From Acetobacteraceae bacterium (lineage in GTDB: Bacteria > Pseudomonadota > Alphaproteobacteria > Acetobacterales > Acetobacteraceae), in contig DAHWBL010000041.1 in the NCBI GenBank assembly GCA_027323595.1, positions 1-6,210 of the forward strand: DNA of 6,210 nucleotides, read 5' to 3'. Made by a program: the position numbers and the translations under genes. Numbering within the stretch: the stretch's first letter is position 1; each line of letters starts with the position of its first letter. This document shows, piece after piece, positions 1-5,360 of the stretch. The notes below the pieces were generated by a model that worked only from the letters and a program-made list of their open reading frames with translations, had not been told where the DNA came from and did not search any database.

Positions 1-263
1 GAAATCAGATGTTGTCCGGCGGCGGCGAGCGTCGCCTCGATCTCGCGCACCTTCGTGCCGGCCCGCGCGGTGAGGATCAGTTCCTTGGGGGCGTGCAGCA
101 CCACCCCGGCGCAGGCCTCGGTGCAAAGTGTGCGCGCCGCCTGGACCGGGCGCAGCATGGCGGATTTACTGCCAAGGCCCCGCACCAGGATCGGCTGGCG
201 CGCATCGAACGCACTGGCGACACACTGGCGGATGCCATCCTCGTCGATCGGCGAATCGGTCAA
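1..263 (-). CDS. glcE: Glycolate oxidase FAD-binding subunit GlcE, partial (C-terminus beyond the left edge)
   Basis: This is the N-terminal 87 codons of a GlcE-type subunit, which with GlcD and GlcF oxidises glycolate to glyoxylate at the membrane. The visible protein begins (M/L)TDSPIDEDGIRQCV. It contains RGLGSKSAMLRPV at about residues 28-40, matching the family's G-x-x-SK...RP nucleotide-binding segment. It then has APKELILTARAGTKVREIEA at about 58-77, matching the GlcE stretch that reads roughly 'PTELVITARVGTPL..IEA'. The start is inferred as TTG at 263-261, because this is the only start codon near the beginning of the homologous stretch and it overlaps the glcD stop (TTTGA, the two codons sharing two bases). 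A weak GGA lies about nine bases upstream. The overlap implies translational coupling with glcD. The frame stays open to the window edge. Family assignment is strong; the exact start is less certain. Confidence 0.85.
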   Translation of the reverse strand, partial: MTDSPIDEDGIRQCVASAFDARQPILVRGLGSKSAMLRPVQAARTLCTEACAGVVLHAPKELILTARAGTKVREIEATLAAAGQHLI

Positions 264-1690
264 AGCGGGGATTCCGCGAGCGGGAAGACCTTGTGCGGAT
301 TGAGCAGCCAGTCGGGGTCGAATATCTGCTTGATCGCGCGTTGCCTGGTAAGTTCGCCGGCGGTGAATTGCTCTCGCATCAACTCACGTTTTTCCACCCC
401 CACGCCATGCTCGCCGGTGAGACATCCGCCGACCTCCACGCACAGGCGCAGGATGTCGGCGCCAAACCGCTCGGCCGTCGCGACACTGGCCGGATCATTT
501 GCGTCGAACATGATAAGCGGATGCAGATTGCCGTCGCCGGCGTGGAAGATGTTGGCGACCTTGAGCCCGCATTGCTCGGACATCTGGCCGATCTGGCGCA
601 GCACATCGGGCAGCCGGCTGGTCGGGATCACGCCATCCATGCACATGTAATCGGGGCTGATGCGGCCGATGGCGCCAAACGCGCCCTTGCGGCCCTTCCA
701 GATCGCCAGGCTCTCGGCCTCCGATTGCGACAGCCGCAAACTGATCGGGTCAAAGCGTTCACATATTTCGCGCAACCGGTCGAGCAGCATGTCCTGCTCG
801 GCGACGCTGCCCTCGACCTCGATGATCAGCATGGCCTCCGCGTCCAGCGGATAGCCGGCATGGGCGAATTCCTCGCAGGCGTGGATCGCCGGCCGATCCA
901 TGAATTCAAGCGCCACCGGAATGATGCCCGACGCGATGATCGCATCGACGCACGCGCCGGCGACCTCGTTGCCGCGAAATCCGGCCAGCATCGCCCGCGC
1001 ACCCTCGGGCGAGCGCAGGATGCGCACGGTGACCTCGGTGACCACCGCCAGTTGCCCCTCGCTGCCGGTGAGCAGCCCGAGCCAGTCATAGCCCGCGGCA
1101 TCGACATGGCTGCCACCGATCTCCAGCACGTCGCCATCGATCGTGACGGCTTTGAGCCCGAGGAGATTATTCGCGGTGACCCCATATTTGAGGCAGTGCG
1201 CACCGCCGGAATTCATCCCGACATTGCCGCCGATCATGCAGGCAAGCTGGCTGGAGGGATCAGGCGCGTAGAAAAAACCGTTTTCCTTCACCGCTTCGGT
1301 GATGCCGATATTGGTCACGCCTGCCTGCACAACCGCGAAGCGATCCGCATAATTGATGTCGAGTATCTGATTGAGCCGCATCATGCCAAGGACAACCGCA
1401 TCCTCCAGCGGCAGCGCGCCGCCGGACAGGCTGGTGCCGGCCCCGCGCGGCACCACCCGCACACCATTGGCTTTGCAAAAGCGCAGCACCGCCGCGACCT
1501 GTTCGGTGGTGTCGGGCAACACCACCGCGAGCGGGATTTTGCGGTAAATCGTGAGCCCGTCGGTTTCATAGGGCTTCAGCAGCAACGGCTCGCAGATGAC
1601 CGCGCCATCGGCAAGAAGCGCGCGCAATCCGGCAATGATTTTGTCGCGATGCGCGAGAGTACCGGGCCTGGGCGCTGGATATTGGATCAT
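260..1690 (-). CDS. glcD: Glycolate oxidase subunit GlcD, FAD-linked (D-2-hydroxyacid dehydrogenase family)
   Basis: This 476-residue flavoprotein belongs to the GlcD/D-lactate dehydrogenase/D-2-hydroxyglutarate dehydrogenase family and is near the usual length of about 460-500. The N-terminal PCMH-type FAD domain shows PRGAGTSLSGG at 81-91, DPSSQLACMIGGNVGMNSGG at 144-163 and the TGSEG turn at 208-212. The C-terminal FAD-oxidase domain has the metal/substrate histidine motif HAGDGNLHP at 383-391, then TGEHGVGVEKR at 425-435 and the terminal DPDWLLNPHKVF at 458-469. All key motifs are present, so the enzyme looks intact. The ATG at 1690 is preceded by GGAGG at 1696-1700, five bases away. The stop overlaps the start of glcE, so the most likely role is the catalytic subunit of glycolate oxidase. 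Another D-2-hydroxyacid substrate cannot be excluded from sequence. It follows rpmJ on the same strand, across a terminator. Confidence 0.93.
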   Translation of the reverse strand: MIQYPAPRPGTLAHRDKIIAGLRALLADGAVICEPLLLKPYETDGLTIYRKIPLAVVLPDTTEQVAAVLRFCKANGVRVVPRGAGTSLSGGALPLEDAVVLGMMRLNQILDINYADRFAVVQAGVTNIGITEAVKENGFFYAPDPSSQLACMIGGNVGMNSGGAHCLKYGVTANNLLGLKAVTIDGDVLEIGGSHVDAAGYDWLGLLTGSEGQLAVVTEVTVRILRSPEGARAMLAGFRGNEVAGACVDAIIASGIIPVALEFMDRPAIHACEEFAHAGYPLDAEAMLIIEVEGSVAEQDMLLDRLREICERFDPISLRLSQSEAESLAIWKGRKGAFGAIGRISPDYMCMDGVIPTSRLPDVLRQIGQMSEQCGLKVANIFHAGDGNLHPLIMFDANDPASVATAERFGADILRLCVEVGGCLTGEHGVGVEKRELMREQFTAGELTRQRAIKQIFDPDWLLNPHKVFPLAESPL

Positions 1691-1695
1691 CGGTG

Positions 1696-1700
1696 CCTCC
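1696..1700 (-). promoter_or_regulatory. Ribosome binding site of glcD
   Basis: The minus strand reads GGAGG here, five bases before the ATG at 1690-1688. This near-consensus Shine-Dalgarno supports that start over any alternative. Confidence 0.75.
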
Positions 1701-1725
1701 GCCCGGCATCATGCCGACAGGGGCC

Positions 1726-1759
1726 AAAAACACAAGCGGCGCAGCCAAGGCCGCGCCGC
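1726..1759 (-). terminator. Rho-independent terminator of rpmJ
   Basis: On the minus strand the arms 1759-1750 and 1745-1736 form a 10-bp GC-rich stem. The one non-Watson-Crick pair is a G-U wobble, and the loop is the tetraloop CUUG. The stem is followed directly by TTGTGTTTTT (1735-1726). It lies 24 bases after the rpmJ stop and 35 bases before the glcD start, so it should end most rpmJ transcripts. The U-tract appears only on the minus-strand side. Confidence 0.8.
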
Positions 1760-1783
1760 GTCACATCCTGCCAGGACGGGATT

Positions 1784-1909
1784 TTAACCCTGGCGGGCCT
1801 TCATGCGAGGGTTCTTCTTGTTGATCACGTAGACGCGCCCACGACGGCGGACCACGCGGCAATTCTTGTCGCGAATCTTCGCGGATTTGAGGCTGTTGCG
1901 GATCTTCAT
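1784..1909 (-). CDS. rpmJ: 50S ribosomal protein L36
   Basis: This short gene of 41 codons encodes a protein beginning MKIRNSLKSAKIRDKNCRVV and ending with the family signature VYVINKKNPRMKARQG. L36 is the smallest protein of the large ribosomal subunit and binds 23S rRNA. The protein is extremely basic. It has a single cysteine (C17) and so lacks the four zinc ligands of the CxxC form, which makes it the zinc-free variant usual in alphaproteobacteria. GGAG at 1919-1922 lies nine bases before the ATG at 1909-1907. A promoter candidate with a perfect TTGACA lies upstream and an intrinsic terminator lies downstream, so it is probably a monocistronic unit. It is easily missed because of its length. 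Confidence 0.96.
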   Translation of the reverse strand: MKIRNSLKSAKIRDKNCRVVRRRGRVYVINKKNPRMKARQG

Positions 1910-1972
1910 GGCCACGCGCTCCAAGACGGCAGGCCAGCCGGCCCGGCAATCCAGTTGTTTGACAGGGGCCGG

Positions 1973-2001
1973 GAGTTAGAGAGCGGCGGGGGGATTGTCA
2001 A
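1973..2001 (-). promoter_or_regulatory. Candidate sigma-70 promoter of rpmJ
   Basis: The minus strand carries a perfect TTGACA at 2001-1996. A 17-base spacer separates it from TAACTC at 1978-1973, a weak match to TATAAT; TCTAAC, two bases upstream, is an alternative. It sits in the 114-base gap between the methyltransferase-like gene and rpmJ, and initiation would fall about 57 bases before the rpmJ start codon. The -35 box and the spacing are good, the -10 is not. Confidence 0.5.
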
Positions 2002-2023
2002 GCCAGGTGCCGCCGCAGGCAGG

Positions 2024-2908
2024 TCATCGAATTGCGTAGATCCGCACCAGCCGCAGCCGGCCCTGATGCTGCAAGCGGAGCCGCAACAGCCACCGCTCCG
2101 CCTCCGCGACCACGGCCGCGGCAAGCGCGGGGGCAGGACGGCTCTGCCCGAGCCGATGCAGCAACGACCGCCAGGCGGCGATGGACAGCTTCTCCTGGCG
2201 CGAGGACATATCCTCGACCACCCTGATATCAAACCCCGCCCCACGCAGCGCGCCAATCAGTTGCGCCTCTTCGGGCAGGTCAGCCTCCCTGCCCTCGACA
2301 CGTCGCCAGCGCGCGAGCAACTCGTCATCGGCACGACGACCGGCGACCATCTCCATCCAGATGACCTGCCCATCGGGTCGCAGGGCACCCGCGACGGCAT
2401 CACACAACGCCGCCGGATCCGCCTGCGCCAGGGTCTCCCACAGCAATGCCCGATGGTAAAAGCCCGCGCGAAATACCGGAGCGGCGGGGTCCCACGTCTC
2501 GACACTGGCGCGCAGGGAAAGACCGGTGGCCTTCACCGCGCGCCGACTCGCAAGGGCGTGCAACGCGGAGGAGCACTCATGGCCAGCTACCCACGCCCCA
2601 TAATGTCCCGCCAGGATTTCCGCCGGACCAAGGCCTCCGCCGCCGACGAGCAGCACACTGTGCAACCCCGACAGGCCAAGAGGTGACGCAAGGCGCACCA
2701 GTTCGGGTGCCCCGCCGGTAATGGGACAGGCAACGCCCCAAAGCGCCTCCAGCGCTGCAAGTCTTTGTAAAGGCGTGTTAGTTGGTTGTTGGGTCTGCCT
2801 GACGATCCGGTCAGGCACGATGTCGGCCGCCGACACCTGGGCCGCGGCCACGTTGCCGCTCAGCCAGGAGCGAAATTGCTCAAGACGCCGAGGCCCGATC
2901 TGAAGCAT
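2024..2908 (-). CDS. Class I SAM-dependent methyltransferase-like protein
   Basis: This is a soluble protein of 294 residues. Residues 84-99 (SVLLVGGGGLGPAEIL) resemble the glycine-rich motif I of Rossmann-fold methyltransferases. HECSSAL at 110-116 follows, where E111 could be the acidic residue that binds the SAM ribose. GFYHRALLWETLAQ at 149-162 and ALRPDGQVIWMEMV at 175-188 resemble motif IV and the 'LkPGG.l' post-motif typical of small-molecule methyltransferases. The acidic residue that usually precedes the motif I glycines is replaced by valine (V88). The N-terminal 60 residues are alpha-helical in character and match nothing I recognise. The C-terminus is Arg/Leu-rich. The ATG at 2908 has only a poor ribosome site (GGA three bases away). 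The substrate is unknown, and nothing in the neighbourhood (rpmJ and glcD downstream, a divergent membrane protein) suggests one. Confidence 0.7.
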   Translation of the reverse strand: MLQIGPRRLEQFRSWLSGNVAAAQVSAADIVPDRIVRQTQQPTNTPLQRLAALEALWGVACPITGGAPELVRLASPLGLSGLHSVLLVGGGGLGPAEILAGHYGAWVAGHECSSALHALASRRAVKATGLSLRASVETWDPAAPVFRAGFYHRALLWETLAQADPAALCDAVAGALRPDGQVIWMEMVAGRRADDELLARWRRVEGREADLPEEAQLIGALRGAGFDIRVVEDMSSRQEKLSIAAWRSLLHRLGQSRPAPALAAAVVAEAERWLLRLRLQHQGRLRLVRIYAIR

Positions 2909-2963
2909 CGATCCAGGGTGATGCGATCAGACTAAGGAACCATCAACGCCCACCCGAAACCTC

Positions 2964-2992
2964 TTGACGGCAATCCCCGCGCGCCCGATGCG
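2964..2992 (+). promoter_or_regulatory. Possible promoter for the small membrane protein
   Basis: TTGACG at 2964-2969 is followed after 17 bases by GATGCG at 2987-2992, which is a poor -10. If it is used, transcription would begin about at the ATG at 2999. That fits the absence of a Shine-Dalgarno sequence there and would make the mRNA leaderless. The evidence is only the -35 box and the spacing. Confidence 0.25.
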
Positions 2993-2998
2993 TTCGCC

Positions 2999-3406
2999 AT
3001 GCAATCAAGCAACCGTGCCGGTCTGACCGGATTTCTCCTCTCGGCCTTCCTGATCGTGGGTTTGACCGGACTGTTCGCGATCTACGCGATCCCGATTCCA
3101 TTTCAGCGCGCCCTGAACAAGCAAGCGCTTCTGGATGAGGCCACCCAGGCCGCCAACGCGCCTGACGCCGCCGTCAGATTGGCAGCATTGCGATCAAAGC
3201 TTGGGGATATGGCAGATGCCGTGCTGGGCGGGCCGGGAACCCCGCAGGAGCGGATCGCACAGGTGCGCGCCGCCACCCTCGCCGAGATGGACGCCGAGGT
3301 GGATCAGATTTCGCTGCGGTTGCGCTGGCTGGTGGTGATCGTCACCATCTCGGCCGCGGGATTTGGCGCGGCACTTCTTGGTCTTTCCGGCAAACGAACC
3401 GAGTAA
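2999..3406 (+). CDS. Small two-helix membrane protein, unknown function
   Basis: This 135-residue protein is not recognised. Two hydrophobic stretches are clear. One spans about residues 9-31 (around GFLLSAFLIVGLTGLFAIYA) and the other about 109-129 (around RWLVVIVTISAAGFGAALLG). Between them is a loop of roughly 75 residues rich in Ala, Leu, Asp, Glu and Arg, with helical character (ALLDEATQAA, AALRSKLGDMADAVLGG, RIAQVRAATLAEMDAEVDQI) that could form a coiled coil. With a short N-terminus and a basic C-terminal tail (GKRTE), the loop probably lies in the periplasm, although topology is inferred. No Shine-Dalgarno precedes the ATG. The frame uses codons typical of the neighbours and is flanked by a divergent gene and a convergent one, so it is a single-gene unit. 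Confidence that it is a real gene is good; its function is unknown. Confidence 0.75.
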   Translation: MQSSNRAGLTGFLLSAFLIVGLTGLFAIYAIPIPFQRALNKQALLDEATQAANAPDAAVRLAALRSKLGDMADAVLGGPGTPQERIAQVRAATLAEMDAEVDQISLRLRWLVVIVTISAAGFGAALLGLSGKRTE

Positions 3407-3446
3407 AACGAAGCCGCGGCCGGCCCCAAATTCGGGCCGACCGCGG
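3404..3446 (-). terminator. Terminator hairpin between convergent genes, strongest for the FAH-family gene
   Basis: Arms 3414-3426 and 3434-3446 form a 13-bp stem around a 7-base loop. In minus-strand RNA the only irregular pair is a G-U wobble; in plus-strand RNA the same position is a C-A mismatch. Minus-strand RNA leaving the hairpin reads CTTCGTTTTA (3413-3404), a modest U-tract. The element therefore best terminates the FAH-family gene, but it may also slow transcription from the membrane-protein gene, whose stop codon lies at 3404-3406. Confidence 0.65.
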
Positions 3447-3454
3447 ACATGTCG

Positions 3455-3471
3455 GCGAGGTCGAACCTCGC
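3455..3471. repeat. Second hairpin in the convergent gap
   Basis: GCGAGGT at 3455-3461 and ACCTCGC at 3465-3471 form a perfect 7-bp stem with loop CGA. It is three bases from the stop codon of the FAH-family gene. It has no U-tract on either side, so it may be an accessory mRNA 3'-end structure rather than a terminator in its own right. Confidence 0.5.
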
Positions 3472-3474
3472 TGG

Positions 3475-4311
3475 TCAGCCTTCCTGAACGACAGGGTTGC
3501 TCAGAACGCCGATGCCGCCGATGTCAACTTCGACCACGTCGCCCGGCTTCATCCACAGCGGCGGAGTGTGGTAGGCGCCCACGCCGCCGGTGGTGCCGGT
3601 GGCGATCACGTCGCCGGGCTCAAGCTGCGTGAAGGTGCTGCAATACTCGATCAGGGCCGGGATATCGAACACCAGGTCATCGATCACCGCGTCCTGCACG
3701 ACCACCCCGTTCAGGCGTGTCTGCAAGGGCTGGCGCGTGACGTCGCCCATCTCATCGGGCGTGACCATCCAAGGGCCGAACGACCCGGAATGGTAGAAAT
3801 TCTTGCCAGGATGGAACTGCACGGTATGGCGCTGAAAGGCGCGGATCGTGCCGTCATTATAGCAACTATAGCCGGCGATCACGCCCCACGCATCGGCGGC
3901 CTTCACGTGCCGGCACTGCTTGCCGATGATCACCGCAAGCTCACCTTCATAGTCAAACGTATCGGAGACATTCGGACGGATGATCGGCTGACCTTGGCCG
4001 ACATGGGAATTTGGCCACCGCGCGAAAATCATCGGATATTTCGGCTGCTCACGACCGGTTTCGGCCAGATGGGTTTTATAGTTCACGCCGATGCAGATGA
4101 TCTTGTCCGGATTGGTGATCGGCGGCAGATAGGTGACATCGGCGAGCGCAAAATCGACCGGGCGGCTGGCCGCCGCCTTGAGGGCAGCATTGTCGCCAAG
4201 CGCATCGCGCAATGTGCCCGAACCGTGCCCGACATCGATCACGCCGGTGCCGCTGATGATGCCCCAACTTGGCTTGTGATCATTGGGCCGAACAAAGCTT
4301 AGCAGTTTCAT
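3475..4311 (-). CDS. Fumarylacetoacetate hydrolase (FAH) family protein
   Basis: This is a 278-residue enzyme of the FAH / 2-hydroxyhepta-2,4-diene-1,7-dioate isomerase superfamily, with the usual length of about 280. A short N-terminal domain (1-65) precedes the catalytic fold. CIGVNYKTHLAETG at 73-86 is the conserved entry motif. YEGELAVIIG at 121-130 supplies two glutamate metal ligands (E122, E124), and YNDGT at 151-155 supplies the aspartate (D153), giving the family's Mg/Mn site. GKNFYHSGSFGPW at 169-181 and IATGTTGGVG at 236-245 complete the active-site signature. Members hydrolyse or isomerise acylpyruvate-type products of aromatic catabolism, or act as oxaloacetate decarboxylases; the exact substrate cannot be read here. 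The ATG at 4311 is chosen because GGGAG at 4317-4321 lies five bases upstream. The frame stays open to 4368, but the extra 19 residues are unlike the family N-terminus. Confidence 0.9.
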   Translation of the reverse strand: MKLLSFVRPNDHKPSWGIISGTGVIDVGHGSGTLRDALGDNAALKAAASRPVDFALADVTYLPPITNPDKIICIGVNYKTHLAETGREQPKYPMIFARWPNSHVGQGQPIIRPNVSDTFDYEGELAVIIGKQCRHVKAADAWGVIAGYSCYNDGTIRAFQRHTVQFHPGKNFYHSGSFGPWMVTPDEMGDVTRQPLQTRLNGVVVQDAVIDDLVFDIPALIEYCSTFTQLEPGDVIATGTTGGVGAYHTPPLWMKPGDVVEVDIGGIGVLSNPVVQEG

Positions 4312-4316
4312 AATAG

Positions 4317-4321
4317 CTCCC
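4317..4321 (-). promoter_or_regulatory. Ribosome binding site that fixes the FAH-family start
   Basis: The minus strand reads GGGAG within AAGGGAGC, five bases before the ATG at 4311-4309. It argues against the longer in-frame start at 4368, which would put this site inside the coding sequence. Confidence 0.7.
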
Positions 4322-4396
4322 TTCCCGCTCATCCCGGCGTTGTCCGGGTGTGGTCTGGGTGCACGCAATAGGCCAAGCCGGTCGATCCGTCGATAG

Positions 4397-4407
4397 GAAA
4401 CGGTTTC
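4397..4407. promoter_or_regulatory. Candidate operator palindrome in the divergent gap
   Basis: GAAAC-G-GTTTC is a perfect 5+5 palindrome around one base. It lies in the 158-base gap between the divergent FAH-family and DUF1194 genes. GAAAC/GTTTC half-sites are typical of LacI-family operators, although these usually have an even centre. A CCAAGCC...GGCTTGG inverted pair brackets it loosely. No regulator gene is in the window. The assignment rests on pattern and position only. Confidence 0.3.
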
Positions 4408-4459
4408 TACTTGGCTTGGACGGGATTTTGGCGCGACACTGCCGAAATACCCGCTGCGT

Positions 4460-4463
4460 GAGG
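4460..4463 (+). promoter_or_regulatory. Ribosome binding site that fixes the DUF1194 gene start
   Basis: GAGG lies six bases before the ATG at 4470. It supports starting at the signal peptide rather than at the upstream in-frame start at 4350. Confidence 0.6.
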
Positions 4464-4469
4464 CACATT

Positions 4470-5171
4470 ATGCGCGCTGTGTTGCTGTGCGTTCTGGCCA
4501 CGATGTGCTGCCCCGTCGCTCAGGCGGCCGACGTCGATCTGATACTCGCGCTGGTGTCGGATGTCTCGCGCAGCATCGACGACACCGAGTTCACCATGCA
4601 AAAGGACGGCATCCAGGCGGCGTTCACCTCACCGCGTGTCCTGGCCGCCGTCCAAGGCGGACCGGTTGGCGCCATCGCTGTCGCCTATTTCGAATTCGCC
4701 GGACCAGCCGAGGCACGTACCGTCATCGACTGGACCATCGTTCGCGACAGCACATCGGCACGCACTTTCGCCGCGGCCGTCGCGGCGGCGCCTCGCTCCG
4801 CCTACGGCCGAACCTCGATTTCAGCGGGAATCGATCTCGCGCTCGCCTCGATGGACGGGCTTGCCCTGAGCGCACCCCGCCGGGTGATCGACATCGCAGG
4901 CGATGGCACCAACAACTCAGGTCGCGACGCGACGCAGGCACGCGATGACGCGCTGGCACACGGCGTGGTCATCAACGGGCTTGCGATCATCAACGACCGA
5001 CCTGCATCATGGGGCTTCGCTCATGTGCAACCGCCGGGCGGGCTCGATAACTGGTATCGCGCCAATGTCACCGGCGGTGACGGCAGCTTCGTGATCGCCA
5101 TCCATGATTTTCATGATTTCGCCGACGCGTTGACACGCAAGCTCGCAACCGAAATCGCATCGCTTCGGTGA
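4470..5171 (+). CDS. Exported DUF1194 protein with a VWA-like domain
   Basis: This 233-residue protein begins with a signal peptide (MRAVLLCVLATMCCPVAQA, cleavage about residue 19 or 20), so the mature protein should be periplasmic. The mature part starts DVDLILALVSDVSRSID and carries a complete metal-ion-dependent adhesion site of von Willebrand factor A type. This comprises DVSRS at 31-35 (DxSxS), T115 in YGRTSIS and D145 in DIAGDGTNNSG. WGFAHVQPPGGLDNWYRANV at 181-200 and a C-terminal FVIAIHDFHDFADALTRKL are, as I recall, typical of the DUF1194 family, which is common in alphaproteobacteria and uncharacterised. The binding partner is unknown. The frame is open from 4350, but those extra 40 residues are Arg/Cys-rich and precede the signal peptide, so the ATG at 4470 is preferred. 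Cysteines 13 and 14 do not fit a lipobox. Confidence 0.9.
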   Translation: MRAVLLCVLATMCCPVAQAADVDLILALVSDVSRSIDDTEFTMQKDGIQAAFTSPRVLAAVQGGPVGAIAVAYFEFAGPAEARTVIDWTIVRDSTSARTFAAAVAAAPRSAYGRTSISAGIDLALASMDGLALSAPRRVIDIAGDGTNNSGRDATQARDDALAHGVVINGLAIINDRPASWGFAHVQPPGGLDNWYRANVTGGDGSFVIAIHDFHDFADALTRKLATEIASLR

Positions 5172-5359
5172 TACGACACACCACGGGCAGGTCGCCAACC
5201 AGCCCGAGAGGAATTCGATTCCCCCGCCACGTCATACCATGTCTCGCTGAGCGCGACCCATGGTATGAGGCCTTTGGTTTCGCGCGCGCCGCCCAGCCAA
5301 CCCGCGCGCATACCAAATCCCCCGCGCCGCGAAAGGTCCGCGGCCCGGGGAATTTGGTA
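5172..5359. other. Gene-free gap between convergent genes, dominated by inverted repeats
   Basis: No frame here looks coding. The stretch holds a minor GGAAT-TCG-ATTCC hairpin at 5210-5222 and the two large palindromes listed separately. A 41-base GC-rich linker containing two CGCGCG runs joins the palindromes. No T-rich tract follows any of the stems, so none has the classic form of an intrinsic terminator. Confidence 0.7.
5232..5268. repeat. Inverted repeat 1 of a palindromic pair
   Basis: TCATACCATG at 5232-5241 pairs perfectly with CATGGTATGA at 5259-5268. Inside, TCTCGC (5242-5247) pairs with GCGCGA (5251-5256) with one mismatch around loop TGA, leaving a two-base CC bulge. The total is about 15 base pairs in a 37-base element. 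Its ends share CATACCA/TGGTAT with inverted repeat 2. Confidence 0.85.
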
Positions 5360-5360
5360 T
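5310..5360. repeat. Inverted repeat 2 of a palindromic pair
   Basis: Arms of 22 bases (5310-5331 and 5339-5360) pair at 20 of 22 positions around the 7-base loop AAAGGTC. The mismatches are at 5319/5351 and 5325/5345. The outer end is ATACCAAAT / ATTTGGTAT and the inner part is GC-rich. The right arm reaches the last base of the stop codon of the peptidase-like gene. It could stabilise or terminate both convergent transcripts. Confidence 0.88.

Noticed and set aside
128..2686. An open frame of 852 codons on the plus strand across glcD, rpmJ and the methyltransferase-like gene
   Set aside because: It is antisense to three genes with clear family motifs, and it runs through the rpmJ terminator and promoter gap. 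Its product is His/Arg/Gln-rich low-complexity sequence with no recognisable domain. Long antisense frames are expected at this GC content.
3568..4302. A 244-codon plus-strand frame opposite the FAH-family gene
   Set aside because: The minus strand encodes a complete FAH fold with its metal-binding residues and a good ribosome site. The opposite frame shows no family signal and mirrors the codon pattern.
4312..4368. A 19-residue N-terminal extension of the FAH-family protein
   Set aside because: A strong GGGAG site lies five bases before the internal ATG at 4311, and the family normally begins MKLLSF-like at that point.
4350..4469. A 40-residue N-terminal extension of the DUF1194 protein
   Set aside because: It would place Arg/Cys-rich residues before a good signal peptide, and the ATG at 4470 has its own Shine-Dalgarno sequence.
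5281..5308. CGCGCG runs considered as a separate repeat or Z-DNA tract
   Set aside because: They are short, ordinary in a GC-rich genome, and already part of the linker between the two palindromes.
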